Positions 17,033-25,652 of a DNA stretch of 41,301 nucleotides are shown piece after piece. The position numbers were made by a program, and so were the translations under genes. Below the pieces are notes generated by a model. It was given only the letters and a program-made list of their open reading frames with translations, was not told the origin of the DNA and made no database searches. Positions within the stretch are counted from its first letter, which is position 1; each line of letters starts with the position of its first letter. The DNA comes from an uncultured Oscillospiraceae bacterium (GTDB lineage Bacteria; Bacillota; Clostridia; Oscillospirales; Acutalibacteraceae): NCBI GenBank assembly GCA_900543525.1, contig UQRS01000006.1, positions 1 through 41,301 of the forward strand. Reading direction: 5' to 3'.

Positions 17033-17066
17033 AAAAAAGCCTGCCGATACGATACCGGCAGGCCTT
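17033..17066 (-). terminator. Terminator of the PotD-ZnuCB operon
   Basis: An 8-bp GCCTGCCG/CGGCAGGC stem with an ATACGATA loop ends in six T on the minus strand (17033-17038). It lies about 65 bp after the permease stop. Confidence 0.8.
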
Positions 17067-17131
17067 ATTTTACCCATATTTATTTTTGGCGCGCGGCAGA
17101 AAATTCCCGCCGCCCGTGTCGCCCGTGCTAT

Positions 17132-17974
17132 CTATCGGCCGAACAGCCTCCGTCCCCCGTAGGAGAGGAAGAAGATTGCCGCCGCGATCATAACAATCGT
17201 CGCACCCGACGACGCGCCGATATACCAGGAGAGAGCCAGTCCTCCAACCCCCGAGACGACGCCGAACAGCACCGACAGCAGGTGGTACTGCCGCACGCTG
17301 CGGGCAATGTTCCGCGCGGCGGCAGCCGGAAGAATCAGCAGAGAGTTGATCAGCAGAATGCCGACCCATTTGATCGACAGCATCACGACCACCGCAATCA
17401 CGATGGAGAAGAGGTTTTCATAAAAAACCACATGTACCCCGCGCGACGCGGCGAGAGACCGGTTGACCGAGATCAGCAACAGCTTGTTGTAGACCAGGCA
17501 CCAGACGATCAGCACCACCACCAGCGCGATGAAAAGCAGAACAACCTCCTGCGCCGTGACCGAAAGGATGTCCCCGACCAGGTAGGCGGAGTACTGCGCC
17601 GCGCTGCGGTTTTTGGAGATCAGCAGAAGCCCCAGCGCCAGCGCGGTCGAGGAGAAAACGCTGATGACCGTGTCGGTCGAGGCGGCCGCGCCGGAATTCA
17701 GCTTTGTGATAAGCAGCGCCATCAAAATACCGAAGGCCAGCAGGCAGACCGTCTCATTCCCGGCGCCGAGCAGGACGCCGAGCGCGATGCCGGTCATGGC
17801 CGAGTGCCCCAGCGCGTCGGAGAAAAAGGCCATCCGGTTATCCACTGCAAGCGTGCCGATCAGCCCAAAGAGGATGGTGCTGCACAGCACGGCCAGCAGC
17901 GCGTTTTTCATAAAAGTATTCTGCAAAAAGTCGAAGGGCAGCCGGTCAAGCAGGGCGTAAATCATCTCCATCAC
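17132..17974 (-). CDS. znuB: ABC-3 family metal-type permease (ZnuB-like)
   Basis: A 280-residue membrane protein with about eight hydrophobic segments, the normal length for ZnuB/MntB/TroC permeases. The family signature GHSAMTGIALGVLLGAG (about 56-72) and IKWVGILLINSLLILPAAAARN (split across 200-222) are clear. In this family the permease pairs with a ZnuC-type ATPase to import Zn2+ or Mn2+. Its start overlaps the ATPase stop by 4 bp (ATGA), so the two are translationally coupled. The substrate-binding protein encoded first in the operon is not of the expected cluster A-I (ZnuA) type, so the ligand is open. Confidence 0.9.
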   Translation of the reverse strand: MMEMIYALLDRLPFDFLQNTFMKNALLAVLCSTILFGLIGTLAVDNRMAFFSDALGHSAMTGIALGVLLGAGNETVCLLAFGILMALLITKLNSGAAASTDTVISVFSSTALALGLLLISKNRSAAQYSAYLVGDILSVTAQEVVLLFIALVVVLIVWCLVYNKLLLISVNRSLAASRGVHVVFYENLFSIVIAVVVMLSIKWVGILLINSLLILPAAAARNIARSVRQYHLLSVLFGVVSGVGGLALSWYIGASSGATIVMIAAAIFFLSYGGRRLFGR

Positions 17975-18729
17975 CGGTCACCTCCGTTTGCCGGAAGTCC
18001 CGCGCCGCCGAAGGTTTTGCGAAACGCCTCGGTGGCATAGACCTCCTCCGGCCGGCCGTAGGCCAGCACTCCGCCGCCCATGAGAACCACCCGGTCGGCA
18101 TATTTTTCCACCAGCGGCAGATCGTGAGAAATCAGGACGATCGCCATGTGATAGTTGTGGCGCAAGCCGGACACTGTGCTGTAAAACTGCTCCAGCCCGC
18201 CGGCGTCCACGCCCGAAACCGGCTCGTCCAGAATCAGCAGGTCGGGCACCGGGTCGAGCGCCAGCGCCAGCAAAATCCGCTGCAGCTCGCCGCCCGACAG
18301 CTCTCCCAGCCGGCGATCGGCCAGCTTCTCACACCCGGCGGCGGCAAGGCAGGCAGCCGTGCGCTCCCGCCTTGCCTTTCCGGCGCCGAAAAAGGCCGGC
18401 CGCCGGCTGCCCACGGATGCGAAAAGGTCGGTGACGCTCACCGGAGAGGAAAGGTCGAAATGCAGCTGCTGGGGCACATAGCCGATCTTGATACCGCTGA
18501 CCTCGTTGCCGTTGTGGTCGTTGAAGCGAACCCGGCCGGTGTGCGGAACATCTCCGAGAATGGCGCGGATCAGGGTCGTTTTTCCCGCGCCGTTCGCCCC
18601 GATGATGGCCGTAATCTCCCCACAGTGCAGCTCGAGGCTGACATCCTCGATCAACCTGCGGCGTCCCTTTTTCACGCCGACCTTTTCAAGCGAGACGCAG
18701 CGCAGTCCGCATTCGTGTATCTGTGCCAT
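17971..18729 (-). CDS. znuC: ABC transporter ATPase (ZnuC-like)
   Basis: A 252-residue nucleotide-binding subunit. Walker A is GANGAGKTT at 44-52, the Q-loop region is YVPQQLHFD, the signature LSGGELQR, Walker B LLILDEPVSGVD, and the switch His is in LISHDLPLV. The N-terminal VSLEKVGVKKGRRRLIEDVSLEL is typical of the zinc/manganese group. It overlaps the PotD-like gene by 1 bp (TGATG) and the permease by 4 bp, so all three form one operon. Confidence 0.92.
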   Translation of the reverse strand: MAQIHECGLRCVSLEKVGVKKGRRRLIEDVSLELHCGEITAIIGANGAGKTTLIRAILGDVPHTGRVRFNDHNGNEVSGIKIGYVPQQLHFDLSSPVSVTDLFASVGSRRPAFFGAGKARRERTAACLAAAGCEKLADRRLGELSGGELQRILLALALDPVPDLLILDEPVSGVDAGGLEQFYSTVSGLRHNYHMAIVLISHDLPLVEKYADRVVLMGGGVLAYGRPEEVYATEAFRKTFGGAGLPANGGDR

Positions 18730-19769
18730 CAGCTGTTCTTGAACAGGGTCCAGTTGTCGGAGTAGAGCTTGTTGGCCGCCTCATCCAGAGAAAGGATGAA
18801 GCCGGCGTCCTTGAATTCCTCCGAAATAAACAGGGCCGGATTGCTCTTGTACGCGTCCGAGAGATAGGCCTCGGCCGCCTTGTTGCAGCAGAGGTAGAGG
18901 ATCTGCTCGCTGACGTCGGCGCCGACCTCCGGCTGGAGGAGGTAGTCCAGCAGCCGATAGGTGTTGTCGGCGTGGGGCGCCTGCTTCGACACGGCGAGGC
19001 AGTCGATGCCGAAGCCCAGCCCCTCCGACGGATAGACGATTTTGAATTCCTTATCGCTGTCGGACAGCAGCGCGGCAGAGGCGCTGAACATAAAGCCGAC
19101 CGACGCATCGCCGCTGACCAGCGACTGCTCGGGATAGTTGGAGGTAAAGACCTTCACGTTCGGCTTTAAGGCCTTGAGCTTCTCCAGCGCGGCCGAGAGG
19201 ATCTCCGGGTCGGTTTCGTTCATACCGTAGCCCATCGAAAGAAGGGTGATGCCGGTGACCACCCGCATATCGTCGATCATCACGATCGAGTCGAGAAGCG
19301 ACGCATCCCACAAATCGGCGTAGGAGGTAATGTTCAGCGAAACCTTCTCCGGATCATAGACGATCAGCGGACGCCCTGCAGAGTAGGGAATCGTATACTC
19401 GTCCGCAGGATCATAATACTGCCCCATGTAGTCGGGATTCAGGTTCCCGAAATTCTGCAGCTTCGACTTGTCGAGGGAGAGCAGCATATCCTCCGCAATC
19501 ATAGTGTCGAGCATATAGTCGCTGGCGATCACCAGATCGTAAAGATCGGGCGAGCTTTTGAGCTTTTCGTACAGCTCCTCGTTGGAGGAGATGGGGGTCA
19601 GATTGATTTTGATCCCGGTTTCCTTCGTAAAGGCGGCTGCGACCGAGTCGGGGATGTACCCCTCATAGGTCAGGAGGTTGATGACCTGATTTTTCTCCGT
19701 CCCCTGGCAGCCGGCGAAGCAGCAGAGCAGAAGACTCAGGCAGAGCAGCAGTGCGATTGTTTTTTTCAT
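18729..19769 (-). CDS. PotD-like ABC substrate-binding lipoprotein
   Basis: A 346-residue exported lipoprotein: basic start, hydrophobic core and a FAGC lipobox with Cys21 as the likely lipid site. The mature part follows spermidine/putrescine-binding protein PotD: INLLTYEGYIPDSVAAAFTKE at the N-terminus, YDLVIASDYMLDTM, LDKSKLQNFGNLNPDY and TIPYSAGRPLIVYD; length matches PotD (about 350). It does not resemble ZnuA (no His-rich loop). It is the first gene of an overlapping operon with ZnuC- and ZnuB-like subunits, instead of PotABC. Start ATG 19769 has a purine-rich GAAGGAAT upstream. Ligand could be a polyamine, a metal or a metal complex; only the fold call is firm. Confidence 0.9.
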   Translation of the reverse strand: MKKTIALLLCLSLLLCCFAGCQGTEKNQVINLLTYEGYIPDSVAAAFTKETGIKINLTPISSNEELYEKLKSSPDLYDLVIASDYMLDTMIAEDMLLSLDKSKLQNFGNLNPDYMGQYYDPADEYTIPYSAGRPLIVYDPEKVSLNITSYADLWDASLLDSIVMIDDMRVVTGITLLSMGYGMNETDPEILSAALEKLKALKPNVKVFTSNYPEQSLVSGDASVGFMFSASAALLSDSDKEFKIVYPSEGLGFGIDCLAVSKQAPHADNTYRLLDYLLQPEVGADVSEQILYLCCNKAAEAYLSDAYKSNPALFISEEFKDAGFILSLDEAANKLYSDNWTLFKNS

Positions 19770-19865
19770 TTTGCATTCCTTCTTTCTAAAAAAATCCTAC
19801 AGTGGTGAAAAAGTCCGACGGAGAAGCGCCCTTTCCCGTTTTGGTTTAACGCAAAAATCCGCGGC

Positions 19866-22343
19866 CTATTCCACAATATCCAGCTTGGCAAAGTTGGACA
19901 TCAGTTTTTTGACGCCCACCGTGTCAAAGCGGATTTCCAGCAGGGTGTCGCTGCCCATCGGGGTGGTTTTTTCTACCGTCCCCTCGCCGAAGGCCTTATG
20001 CCGCACCCGCGCGCCGACCGGCGGCGCGGCAGAGGCCGTCGCGCCCCCCGCGTTCGAAAGGGCGGCGCCGCCCCTGTGGCTTCGGTGCGCGGATGCGCCG
20101 GCCGAGGCTGCGAAGCCTGCCCGCCCGGCAGAGCGGTCTCGGCCAGCGCCGGAGGAAGCCCTGCCGCCAAAGTCGGAAAAGCCGCCTCCACCCCGGCGGA
20201 AGGCCGGCATCTCCTGCCCGGCGCGCCCGCTGGCGTAATCCTGCACAAAGGCCGTGCCGCGGCGCTCGAGCAGCCCCTCCGGAATCTCGCTGAGAAAGCG
20301 GGAGGGGCGGTTGCGCGTGGTCGAGCCGTAAAGCATCCGGGCGACCGTATTGGTCAGCACCAGCCGCTTTTTCGCCCGTGTAATCCCAACATAAGCCAGG
20401 CGGCGCTCTTCCTCAATCTCCTCCGGGCCGCCGTAAATCGACTGATTCCCCGGGAAGATGCCTTCCTCCATCCCGGTGATAAAGACGTTGTCAAACTCCA
20501 GCCCCTTGGCCGAGTGGAGGGTCATCATCACGCAGTAGTCGGCCTCGTTCTCCATCGCGTCGATGTCGCTGATCAGCGCGACCTCCTCCAAAAAGCCGCT
20601 GAGGGTCGGTTCTTCATTCTCCTCCTCATACAGTAAGACGTTGGAGGAGAGCTCACTGACGTTGTCGATCCGGTCGGCCGCCTTCTCATCCTTGCCGCCG
20701 ACCGCCGCCTGCAGCGCGGCCATGTACCCGCTTTTGTCGAGGGTGTACTCCAGCACCTCGTGCAGCGAGGCCGTCTCGGCAAAGGTGCGGATATCCTCCA
20801 CCATGGCGGCGAAGGCCTGCAGCTTGGCGGCCGAGCGGGAGAGGGCGGGATAATCCTCGGCGTGTGCCGCCGCCTCCAGCATGGTGATTCCGAGATTTTC
20901 GGCAATCTCCCCCAGCGCGGCAACCGTTGTGTCGCCGATGCCGCGCTTCGGCTCGTTGATGATCCGGCGCAGCCGCACCGCATCGGCCGGGTTGTTCACA
21001 ACCTGCAAATAGGCCATAACGTCCCGGATTTCCTTCCGGTCATAGAAGCGCGTGCCCCCGATCACCTTATAGGATATGCCGCTTCGGGCGAAAACATTTT
21101 CCAGCGCGTTGGACTGGGCGTTGGTGCGGTAGAGAATCGCGTGGTCGGAAAATTTGCCTCCCTGGCGGAGATTTTCCAGAATCGTATCGGCGATAAACCG
21201 CGCCTCCGACTGCTCGTCCGGGGCGGTGTAGAGCAGAATCTTCTCCCCCTCCCCGTTCTCGGTCCAGAGGGTTTTACCCTTGCGGGCGGTGTTGCCCTTG
21301 ATCACCTCGTTGGCGGCGTTCAGGATGTTGCCGGTCGAGCGGTAATTCTGCTCCAGCCGGATGACAACCGCCTCCCGATACTCCTTTTCAAAATTCAGGA
21401 TATTCTCGATCGTAGCACCGCGGAAACGATAAATGCTCTGATCGTCGTCGCCGACCACGCAGATGTTGCGATACTTTCCCGCCAGCAGCTTTACAAAAAC
21501 ATACTGGGCATGGTTGGTGTCCTGATACTCATCCAACATGATGTAGCGGAACTTGTCGCTGTAGTAGTCGAGAATGTCTGCATTCTCCCGCAAAAGGCGA
21601 ACCGCGTTCCAGAGCAGGTCGTCGAAGTCCATGGCGTCGGCCTCCTGCAGCAGCTTCTGATACAAAGCGTATGCGCGGGAGACCTGCTTATTCAGAAAAT
21701 CGCCGTTCGCGCCGCCAAGCTCGGTCGGGGAGATCAGCTGATCCTTCGCCCGGCTGATCCCGGAAAGCACCGTCTTTATGGGGAGGGTTTTATCATCCAG
21801 CCCAAGCTGCTTGTAAACCTCCTTCATCACCCGCTTCTGGTCATCGGTATCATAGATGGTGAAGTGAGAGGTATAGCCCAGCCGGTCGCCGTAACGGCGC
21901 AGCATTTTGGCACAGGTCGAGTGAAATGTCCCGGCCCAGATGTCCCGGGCGGGAGGGCCAAGCCGCTTTTCGATCCGCTCGCACAGCTCTCCGGCCGCCT
22001 TGTTGGTAAAGGTGATGGCCAAAATATTCCACGGTCGAACGGGGGAAACACGCAAAACCTCCGGCGGCGTCCCTTCGAGCGAGGTGAGGTAGGCCTCCGC
22101 TTCGTCCAGCGCAGCGGCGGAAGGGGTTCCCACCTCCTCCGACAGATAGGCGTCGCCGTATTTTACCATGTTGGCGATGCGATTAACCAGCACGGTGGTT
22201 TTGCCGCTGCCGGCGCCGGCCAGAATCAGCACCGGGCCGTTGATGCGAGTCACCGCCTGCATCTGCATGGGGTTCATGCGGGCAAAATCCTTATCAATGG
22301 CCTGTTTTCTGAGTGAGATGATTTGTTTTTGATAATCGGGCAT
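19866..22343 (-). CDS. pcrA: ATP-dependent DNA helicase PcrA/UvrD
   Basis: An 825-residue superfamily 1A 3'-5' helicase used in repair and in clearing RecA and stalled complexes. Motifs: Walker A GAGSGKTT (43-50), TFTNKAA (motif Ia), DEYQDTN (II), GDDDQSIYRFRGA (III), QNYRST (IV), TLHSAKGLEF (V) and YVGITRAKKRL (VI). Between motifs I and Ia there is an insert of about 30 residues not usual in PcrA. Before the C-terminal Tudor-like domain (GARVRHKAFGEGTV) lies a long Gly/Ala/Ser/Arg-rich linker. Start ATG 22343 (MPDYQKQ) was chosen for GGAG 7 bp upstream; the 17-codon extension is not family-like. Own promoter upstream; the PotD operon follows after 96 bp. Confidence 0.95.
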   Translation of the reverse strand: MPDYQKQIISLRKQAIDKDFARMNPMQMQAVTRINGPVLILAGAGSGKTTVLVNRIANMVKYGDAYLSEEVGTPSAAALDEAEAYLTSLEGTPPEVLRVSPVRPWNILAITFTNKAAGELCERIEKRLGPPARDIWAGTFHSTCAKMLRRYGDRLGYTSHFTIYDTDDQKRVMKEVYKQLGLDDKTLPIKTVLSGISRAKDQLISPTELGGANGDFLNKQVSRAYALYQKLLQEADAMDFDDLLWNAVRLLRENADILDYYSDKFRYIMLDEYQDTNHAQYVFVKLLAGKYRNICVVGDDDQSIYRFRGATIENILNFEKEYREAVVIRLEQNYRSTGNILNAANEVIKGNTARKGKTLWTENGEGEKILLYTAPDEQSEARFIADTILENLRQGGKFSDHAILYRTNAQSNALENVFARSGISYKVIGGTRFYDRKEIRDVMAYLQVVNNPADAVRLRRIINEPKRGIGDTTVAALGEIAENLGITMLEAAAHAEDYPALSRSAAKLQAFAAMVEDIRTFAETASLHEVLEYTLDKSGYMAALQAAVGGKDEKAADRIDNVSELSSNVLLYEEENEEPTLSGFLEEVALISDIDAMENEADYCVMMTLHSAKGLEFDNVFITGMEEGIFPGNQSIYGGPEEIEEERRLAYVGITRAKKRLVLTNTVARMLYGSTTRNRPSRFLSEIPEGLLERRGTAFVQDYASGRAGQEMPAFRRGGGGFSDFGGRASSGAGRDRSAGRAGFAASAGASAHRSHRGGAALSNAGGATASAAPPVGARVRHKAFGEGTVEKTTPMGSDTLLEIRFDTVGVKKLMSNFAKLDIVE

Positions 22344-22500
22344 GATATTCTCCTTAAGGAATTTTATGTAAACCTGACGAGGACAGCACTCCATAACCTC
22401 CGAACCTTTGTCGGTCGGATCGGTATTTTTTAAAAGGAGGCTTGTCCGCGCCGCAGCCCTGTCCTGTTACAAAAAGGAACTGCTTTAAAATTTCCCATTT

Positions 22501-22529
22501 ATTTTAGCAGAAAAGGAAGGGAAAAGCAA
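22501..22529 (-). promoter_or_regulatory. Promoter of pcrA
   Basis: On the minus strand TTGCTT (22524-22529), a 17-bp spacer and TAAAAT (22501-22506), about 160 bp ahead of the pcrA start. I see no LexA-type operator with confidence. The rest of 22344-22604 shows nothing else. Confidence 0.6.
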
Positions 22530-22604
22530 TTCCGTTTTTGCGGCGGCAAAGATTTAGCCGCCGAATTTTTATATGAAAAACCGGAGGGCGTATCCCAAAA
22601 GGGC

Positions 22605-22646
22605 AAAAAGCACTCCCGGCCCCGGGAGGAGTTCCGGGGCCGGGAG
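22605..22646 (-). terminator. Terminator after the small membrane protein gene
   Basis: A perfect 13-bp G+C-rich stem (22613-22625 with 22634-22646, 8-nt loop) is followed on the minus strand by TGCTTTTT. It lies 16 bp after the stop codon of the small gene and supports that gene being expressed. Confidence 0.9.
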
Positions 22647-22661
22647 GCGGGCCGCTGCGGC

Positions 22662-22916
22662 TTATCTCCTGCCGCAATGGTCAAGGATAATTTTGATGAT
22701 GAGCAGCAGCGCAAGAACGGACGCGGACACGATGACAGCCGGCAGGGCTGCGAGAATCGACTCCGCGGCCAGCGCGCCGACAATCAGGCCGAGCACAGCG
22801 GCCAGAAGGCCGATCAGCAAGGCATAAACAATCGCCGAGCAGCGTCTGCGCCGACAGCAGGTATCGCTGCGCCGCTCCTCCTGCCGTCCGCAGGCGGTAT
22901 CATAGGGCATCGTCAT
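22662..22916 (-). CDS. Small Cys/Arg-rich two-helix membrane protein, unknown
   Basis: An 84-residue protein I do not recognise. A polar N-terminus of about 28 residues contains DTCCRRRRC, followed by two hydrophobic segments (about 29-50 and 55-76, rich in Ala, Leu, Ile and Val) and a short HCGRR tail. The CCRRRRC cluster might be acylated, bind metal or face the cytoplasm as a positive-inside signal. Support for reality: own strong terminator right after the stop, and a purine-rich AAGGGAAG upstream of ATG 22916. A second in-frame ATG lies two codons on. Genes on both sides face away from it, so it stands alone. Confidence 0.65.
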   Translation of the reverse strand: MTMPYDTACGRQEERRSDTCCRRRRCSAIVYALLIGLLAAVLGLIVGALAAESILAALPAVIVSASVLALLLIIKIILDHCGRR

Positions 22917-23053
22917 ATCTTTTACACTTCCCTTTTTTCATTCAGGGCGAAAGCGTCCGCAAGGCGGCGGGGCGTTCGGTGCCGCGCCCTGCGGTGCGCC
23001 CGCCTCAGTTTCAGTATATGAAAGAAGATGCGGAAAGGTGTGCCTTAAAATGC

Positions 23054-23082
23054 TTGACAGCGCGGGAATTTGTTGTCATAAT
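23054..23082 (+). promoter_or_regulatory. Consensus promoter of the zinc-ribbon membrane protein
   Basis: TTGACA (23054-23059), 17 bp, CATAAT (23077-23082). Transcription should start about 23089, giving a short leader that starts just before AGGAGG (23098-23103). Confidence 0.87.
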
Positions 23083-23110
23083 GTAGAAAATGAAATCAGG
23101 AGGTTTTTTT

Positions 23111-24034
23111 ATGGCGGTTTGTCCGAAATGCAGCCGGGAAAACCCGGAAAATGCCGTATTTTGCGAGGCCTGCGGAAGTCTGATGAGCGGCGCCTATGCC
23201 GATACGGCTCCGGTAGAGCCGGCGGCGGTCACCCGGATACGGAAAATCGGCGGCTCCGGCGCGATGCTTTTTCTGGCGATTCTGCAAACGCTGACCATGG
23301 TGTTTTCCATCCCGAAGGTCACGGCCTATTCAACCTATGGCGGTATGCAGCTGAGGTTCGGCTTCAATTTTCCGCTGGCGGCCATTTTGACCTTTGTCGC
23401 TTTCTGGATGCTGTACTACACCTGTAAAAAGCCGGCCGGTCAGCTGCTCTCCACCGGGGGGATCACTATTCTCCGCGTACTGCAGATGCTTTCCATGATC
23501 CTGTACGCGCTGGCCTTTGTGATCGTTCTGGCGGTGTTGGGCGTGCTGATGGTTGCCGGATCGTTCTATTATTACAGCAGCGACGTCTATATTCCCATAT
23601 ATCTGGCCGGCGCGTTTTTGTCGATCGTTGTTGTCGGCCTTCTGCTCGCCTTTTTGCACAGGCTGTTTGCCTACCGTTTTCTCGGCAGCGTGAAGCAGAC
23701 CGCGACAAGCGGCTTTTCCGCCTGCCGTTCGGCCGCTCCGCTGGCGGTGTTCAGCATCCTCTCGGGCCTCATTTCCCTGGCCTCGTCGGTGCTGACCTTC
23801 ATTTTCAGCGAAGAAATCAACGCTCTGCTCTCCCAGTTTGTTTATGCGGTGGAGGACCTTCTGGCCGAAAGCGGGCAGGATATTATCTTCAACTCCCGTC
23901 TGACGGATCAGATTACGGTCGGCGGGCTGACCTCTCTGCTGGCCGTCGCGGCCGGCCTTTGCGGGGCGATCGGCGCAATCCTGATCGGCGTGCTGGCAGT
24001 GCGCTACCGCGCCGCCATGCGGAAGGCGGATTAG
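23111..24034 (+). CDS. Zinc-ribbon membrane protein, unknown function
   Basis: A 307-residue protein. The N-terminus holds a zinc ribbon with two CxxC pairs (CPKCSRENPENAVFCEACG, residues 4-22). After a polar linker there are about six hydrophobic segments (roughly 45-65, 75-92, 105-150, 160-185, 215-240, 275-300). This architecture is common in Clostridia, with no assigned function. The start ATG 23111 lies 7 bp after AGGAGG; the frame's earlier ATG at 23090 is at the transcript start. It is a single-gene unit between a consensus promoter and a strong terminator. Confidence 0.85.
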   Translation: MAVCPKCSRENPENAVFCEACGSLMSGAYADTAPVEPAAVTRIRKIGGSGAMLFLAILQTLTMVFSIPKVTAYSTYGGMQLRFGFNFPLAAILTFVAFWMLYYTCKKPAGQLLSTGGITILRVLQMLSMILYALAFVIVLAVLGVLMVAGSFYYYSSDVYIPIYLAGAFLSIVVVGLLLAFLHRLFAYRFLGSVKQTATSGFSACRSAAPLAVFSILSGLISLASSVLTFIFSEEINALLSQFVYAVEDLLAESGQDIIFNSRLTDQITVGGLTSLLAVAAGLCGAIGAILIGVLAVRYRAAMRKAD

Positions 24035-24072
24035 GCCCCTCGCCCGCCGCTTTACGCTTTCAAAGAAAAACA

Positions 24073-24130
24073 GCAAAAAAAACCGCAGCCTCCCTGCAGG
24101 GTACGCCCTGACCGGAGGCTGCGGTTTTTC
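24073..24130. terminator. Bidirectional terminator
   Basis: A perfect 13-bp stem (24081-24093 with 24114-24126) has an A run on the left and TTTTT on the right. It serves the zinc-ribbon gene on the plus strand and may serve the AI-2E family gene on the minus strand. Confidence 0.9.
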
Positions 24131-24214
24131 TATAGCTATAACGAAAACGCATCGGCGCGGTGCACAAAAAGGTGCGCGGCGCAGCGGGTTTTGAGGCTCC
24201 GGTACCGGAGGCTC

Positions 24215-25357
24215 TTATTCCTCCTGCTGCTCCTTTTTATGCGTATGCGGGCCGCAGATCACACGGTTCTCGGCCTCAATATCCTCCGGCGTCAGCGAGT
24301 GCCAGAGGTGAATCTTCCCGTCCTTTTGCAGCGCCGTGACCACAATAAGCACCAGCGGGAAGCCCAGCATGCCGAAAAAGCCGAACAGCCTCAGCCCGAC
24401 ATACATGGAGAGCAGCGTAACCAGAGGGAACAGCCCGATCTGGGTAGAGATGACCTTCGGCTCGAGCACCTGCCGGATGATGGTGATGACCACATACATA
24501 ATCACCAGCCCGATCGCCCGGAAGAAGTCGCCCGAGATACAGCTGAGCGCCGCCCAAGGCAGCAGCACGGTTCCGACGCCCAGCACCGGGAGGATGTCCA
24601 CCACCGCAATCAGCGCCGCAATCGGTATTGCAAAATTCACACGCAGAATCAGCAGGCCGACCGACAACTCCACAAAGGTGATGCCTATCAAAATCAGGTA
24701 GCCCTTCCCCACCTTCAGCAGGTTGTTGGAGAAAAGGCGTTTGATATCGCCGCAAATTTCGACATATTTTGCGGGAATCTGCTTTTTGATAAAGGCTTTA
24801 ATCAGAATATAATCCTTGGCCACATAGCAGGTCACAATGATGGTCACCACAAAGGTGATGATGCTCGCCGGCGCGGCAGAGGCCATATCGGTCGCAAAGC
24901 CGGTCACCCAGTTGGTCAGCTTTCCGGTCAGGCTGTCGATGATGGTGGCCGGCGCGTTGGAGAGGCTGTCGATGATCGACTGCGGCACATTTTCAAACAG
25001 CGGCAGAGAGGCCAGATCCTGCCTTGAGAAAAAGGCGGTCAGCGCCGGAATGTTGGAAATCAGGTAGTTGATCAGGTTTTGAATCTGCAAATAAAACTGA
25101 TACCCCAGAAAGACGACCAGCAAAATCACGGCGGAGAAGGACACCAGCACCAGAAATACCGCCCAGATCGACTGCGGAATGCGGGTCTTTTTAAACAGAA
25201 AATTGATCGGGCGCTGAATCAGTGCGGCGATAATCGCGCCGATCACCAGAGGCAGCAGATACCCGGATAAAAATTTCAGGCAGAAAAAGGCGATTCCGGC
25301 CACGACTGCCGCGAAAACAACATTGATCAGAAATCGCTTTTTTGAATCATAGGTCAT
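24215..25357 (-). CDS. AI-2E/PerM family membrane transporter (YtvI-like)
   Basis: A 380-residue protein of the AI-2E transporter/PerM family with about seven to eight membrane segments. N-terminal pair of helices (LINVVFAAVVAGIAFFCLKFLSG...), a middle amphipathic region and the conserved C-terminal block with DILPVLGVGTVLLPWAA and P-x-V-I-S-x-Q-I-G (PKVISTQIGLFPL). The family includes AI-2 exporters and sodium or proton antiporters, so the cargo is not fixed. Two ATGs are close: 25372 and 25357. I chose 25357 (MTYDSKKRF) since GGGGAGGG, itself within the longer frame, is well placed before it. A clean promoter lies upstream. Confidence 0.88.
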   Translation of the reverse strand: MTYDSKKRFLINVVFAAVVAGIAFFCLKFLSGYLLPLVIGAIIAALIQRPINFLFKKTRIPQSIWAVFLVLVSFSAVILLVVFLGYQFYLQIQNLINYLISNIPALTAFFSRQDLASLPLFENVPQSIIDSLSNAPATIIDSLTGKLTNWVTGFATDMASAAPASIITFVVTIIVTCYVAKDYILIKAFIKKQIPAKYVEICGDIKRLFSNNLLKVGKGYLILIGITFVELSVGLLILRVNFAIPIAALIAVVDILPVLGVGTVLLPWAALSCISGDFFRAIGLVIMYVVITIIRQVLEPKVISTQIGLFPLVTLLSMYVGLRLFGFFGMLGFPLVLIVVTALQKDGKIHLWHSLTPEDIEAENRVICGPHTHKKEQQEE

Positions 25358-25402
25358 GCCGACCCTCCCCATTCCGATGGCATAATTTTCTTCGTTGAAT
25401 TT

Positions 25403-25431
25403 ATATTATCCTATTTGGCCGCTTCTATCAA
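25403..25431 (-). promoter_or_regulatory. Promoter of the AI-2E family gene
   Basis: On the minus strand TTGATA (25426-25431), 17 bp, TAATAT (25403-25408). It faces away from the pheB promoter; the space between (25432-25582) holds nothing else that I can support. Confidence 0.65.
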
Positions 25432-25582
25432 GCGTTTCGCCATAAATATTTTGTGAACATCTCCTTAACATTTTCTTAAAATCCGGCGGCGGCCGCCTTC
25501 CACCTCCTCTGCCGCCGCCTTCGCCATCAGATACCACAAAGTTATTCCGCACGTTTTATAAATCTTTATCGCTTTTATCACC

Positions 25583-25611
25583 TTGCGAACCACCGGATAA
25601 TATGATAGAAT
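25583..25611 (+). promoter_or_regulatory. Promoter of the pheB-hom region
   Basis: TTGCGA (25583-25588), 17 bp, TAGAAT (25606-25611). Start of transcription near 25618, giving a leader of about 35 nt to the pheB start. Confidence 0.65.
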
Positions 25612-25652
25612 GTACCAAACGCAAAAACACTTGTATGTAGGTGGTGGACATC

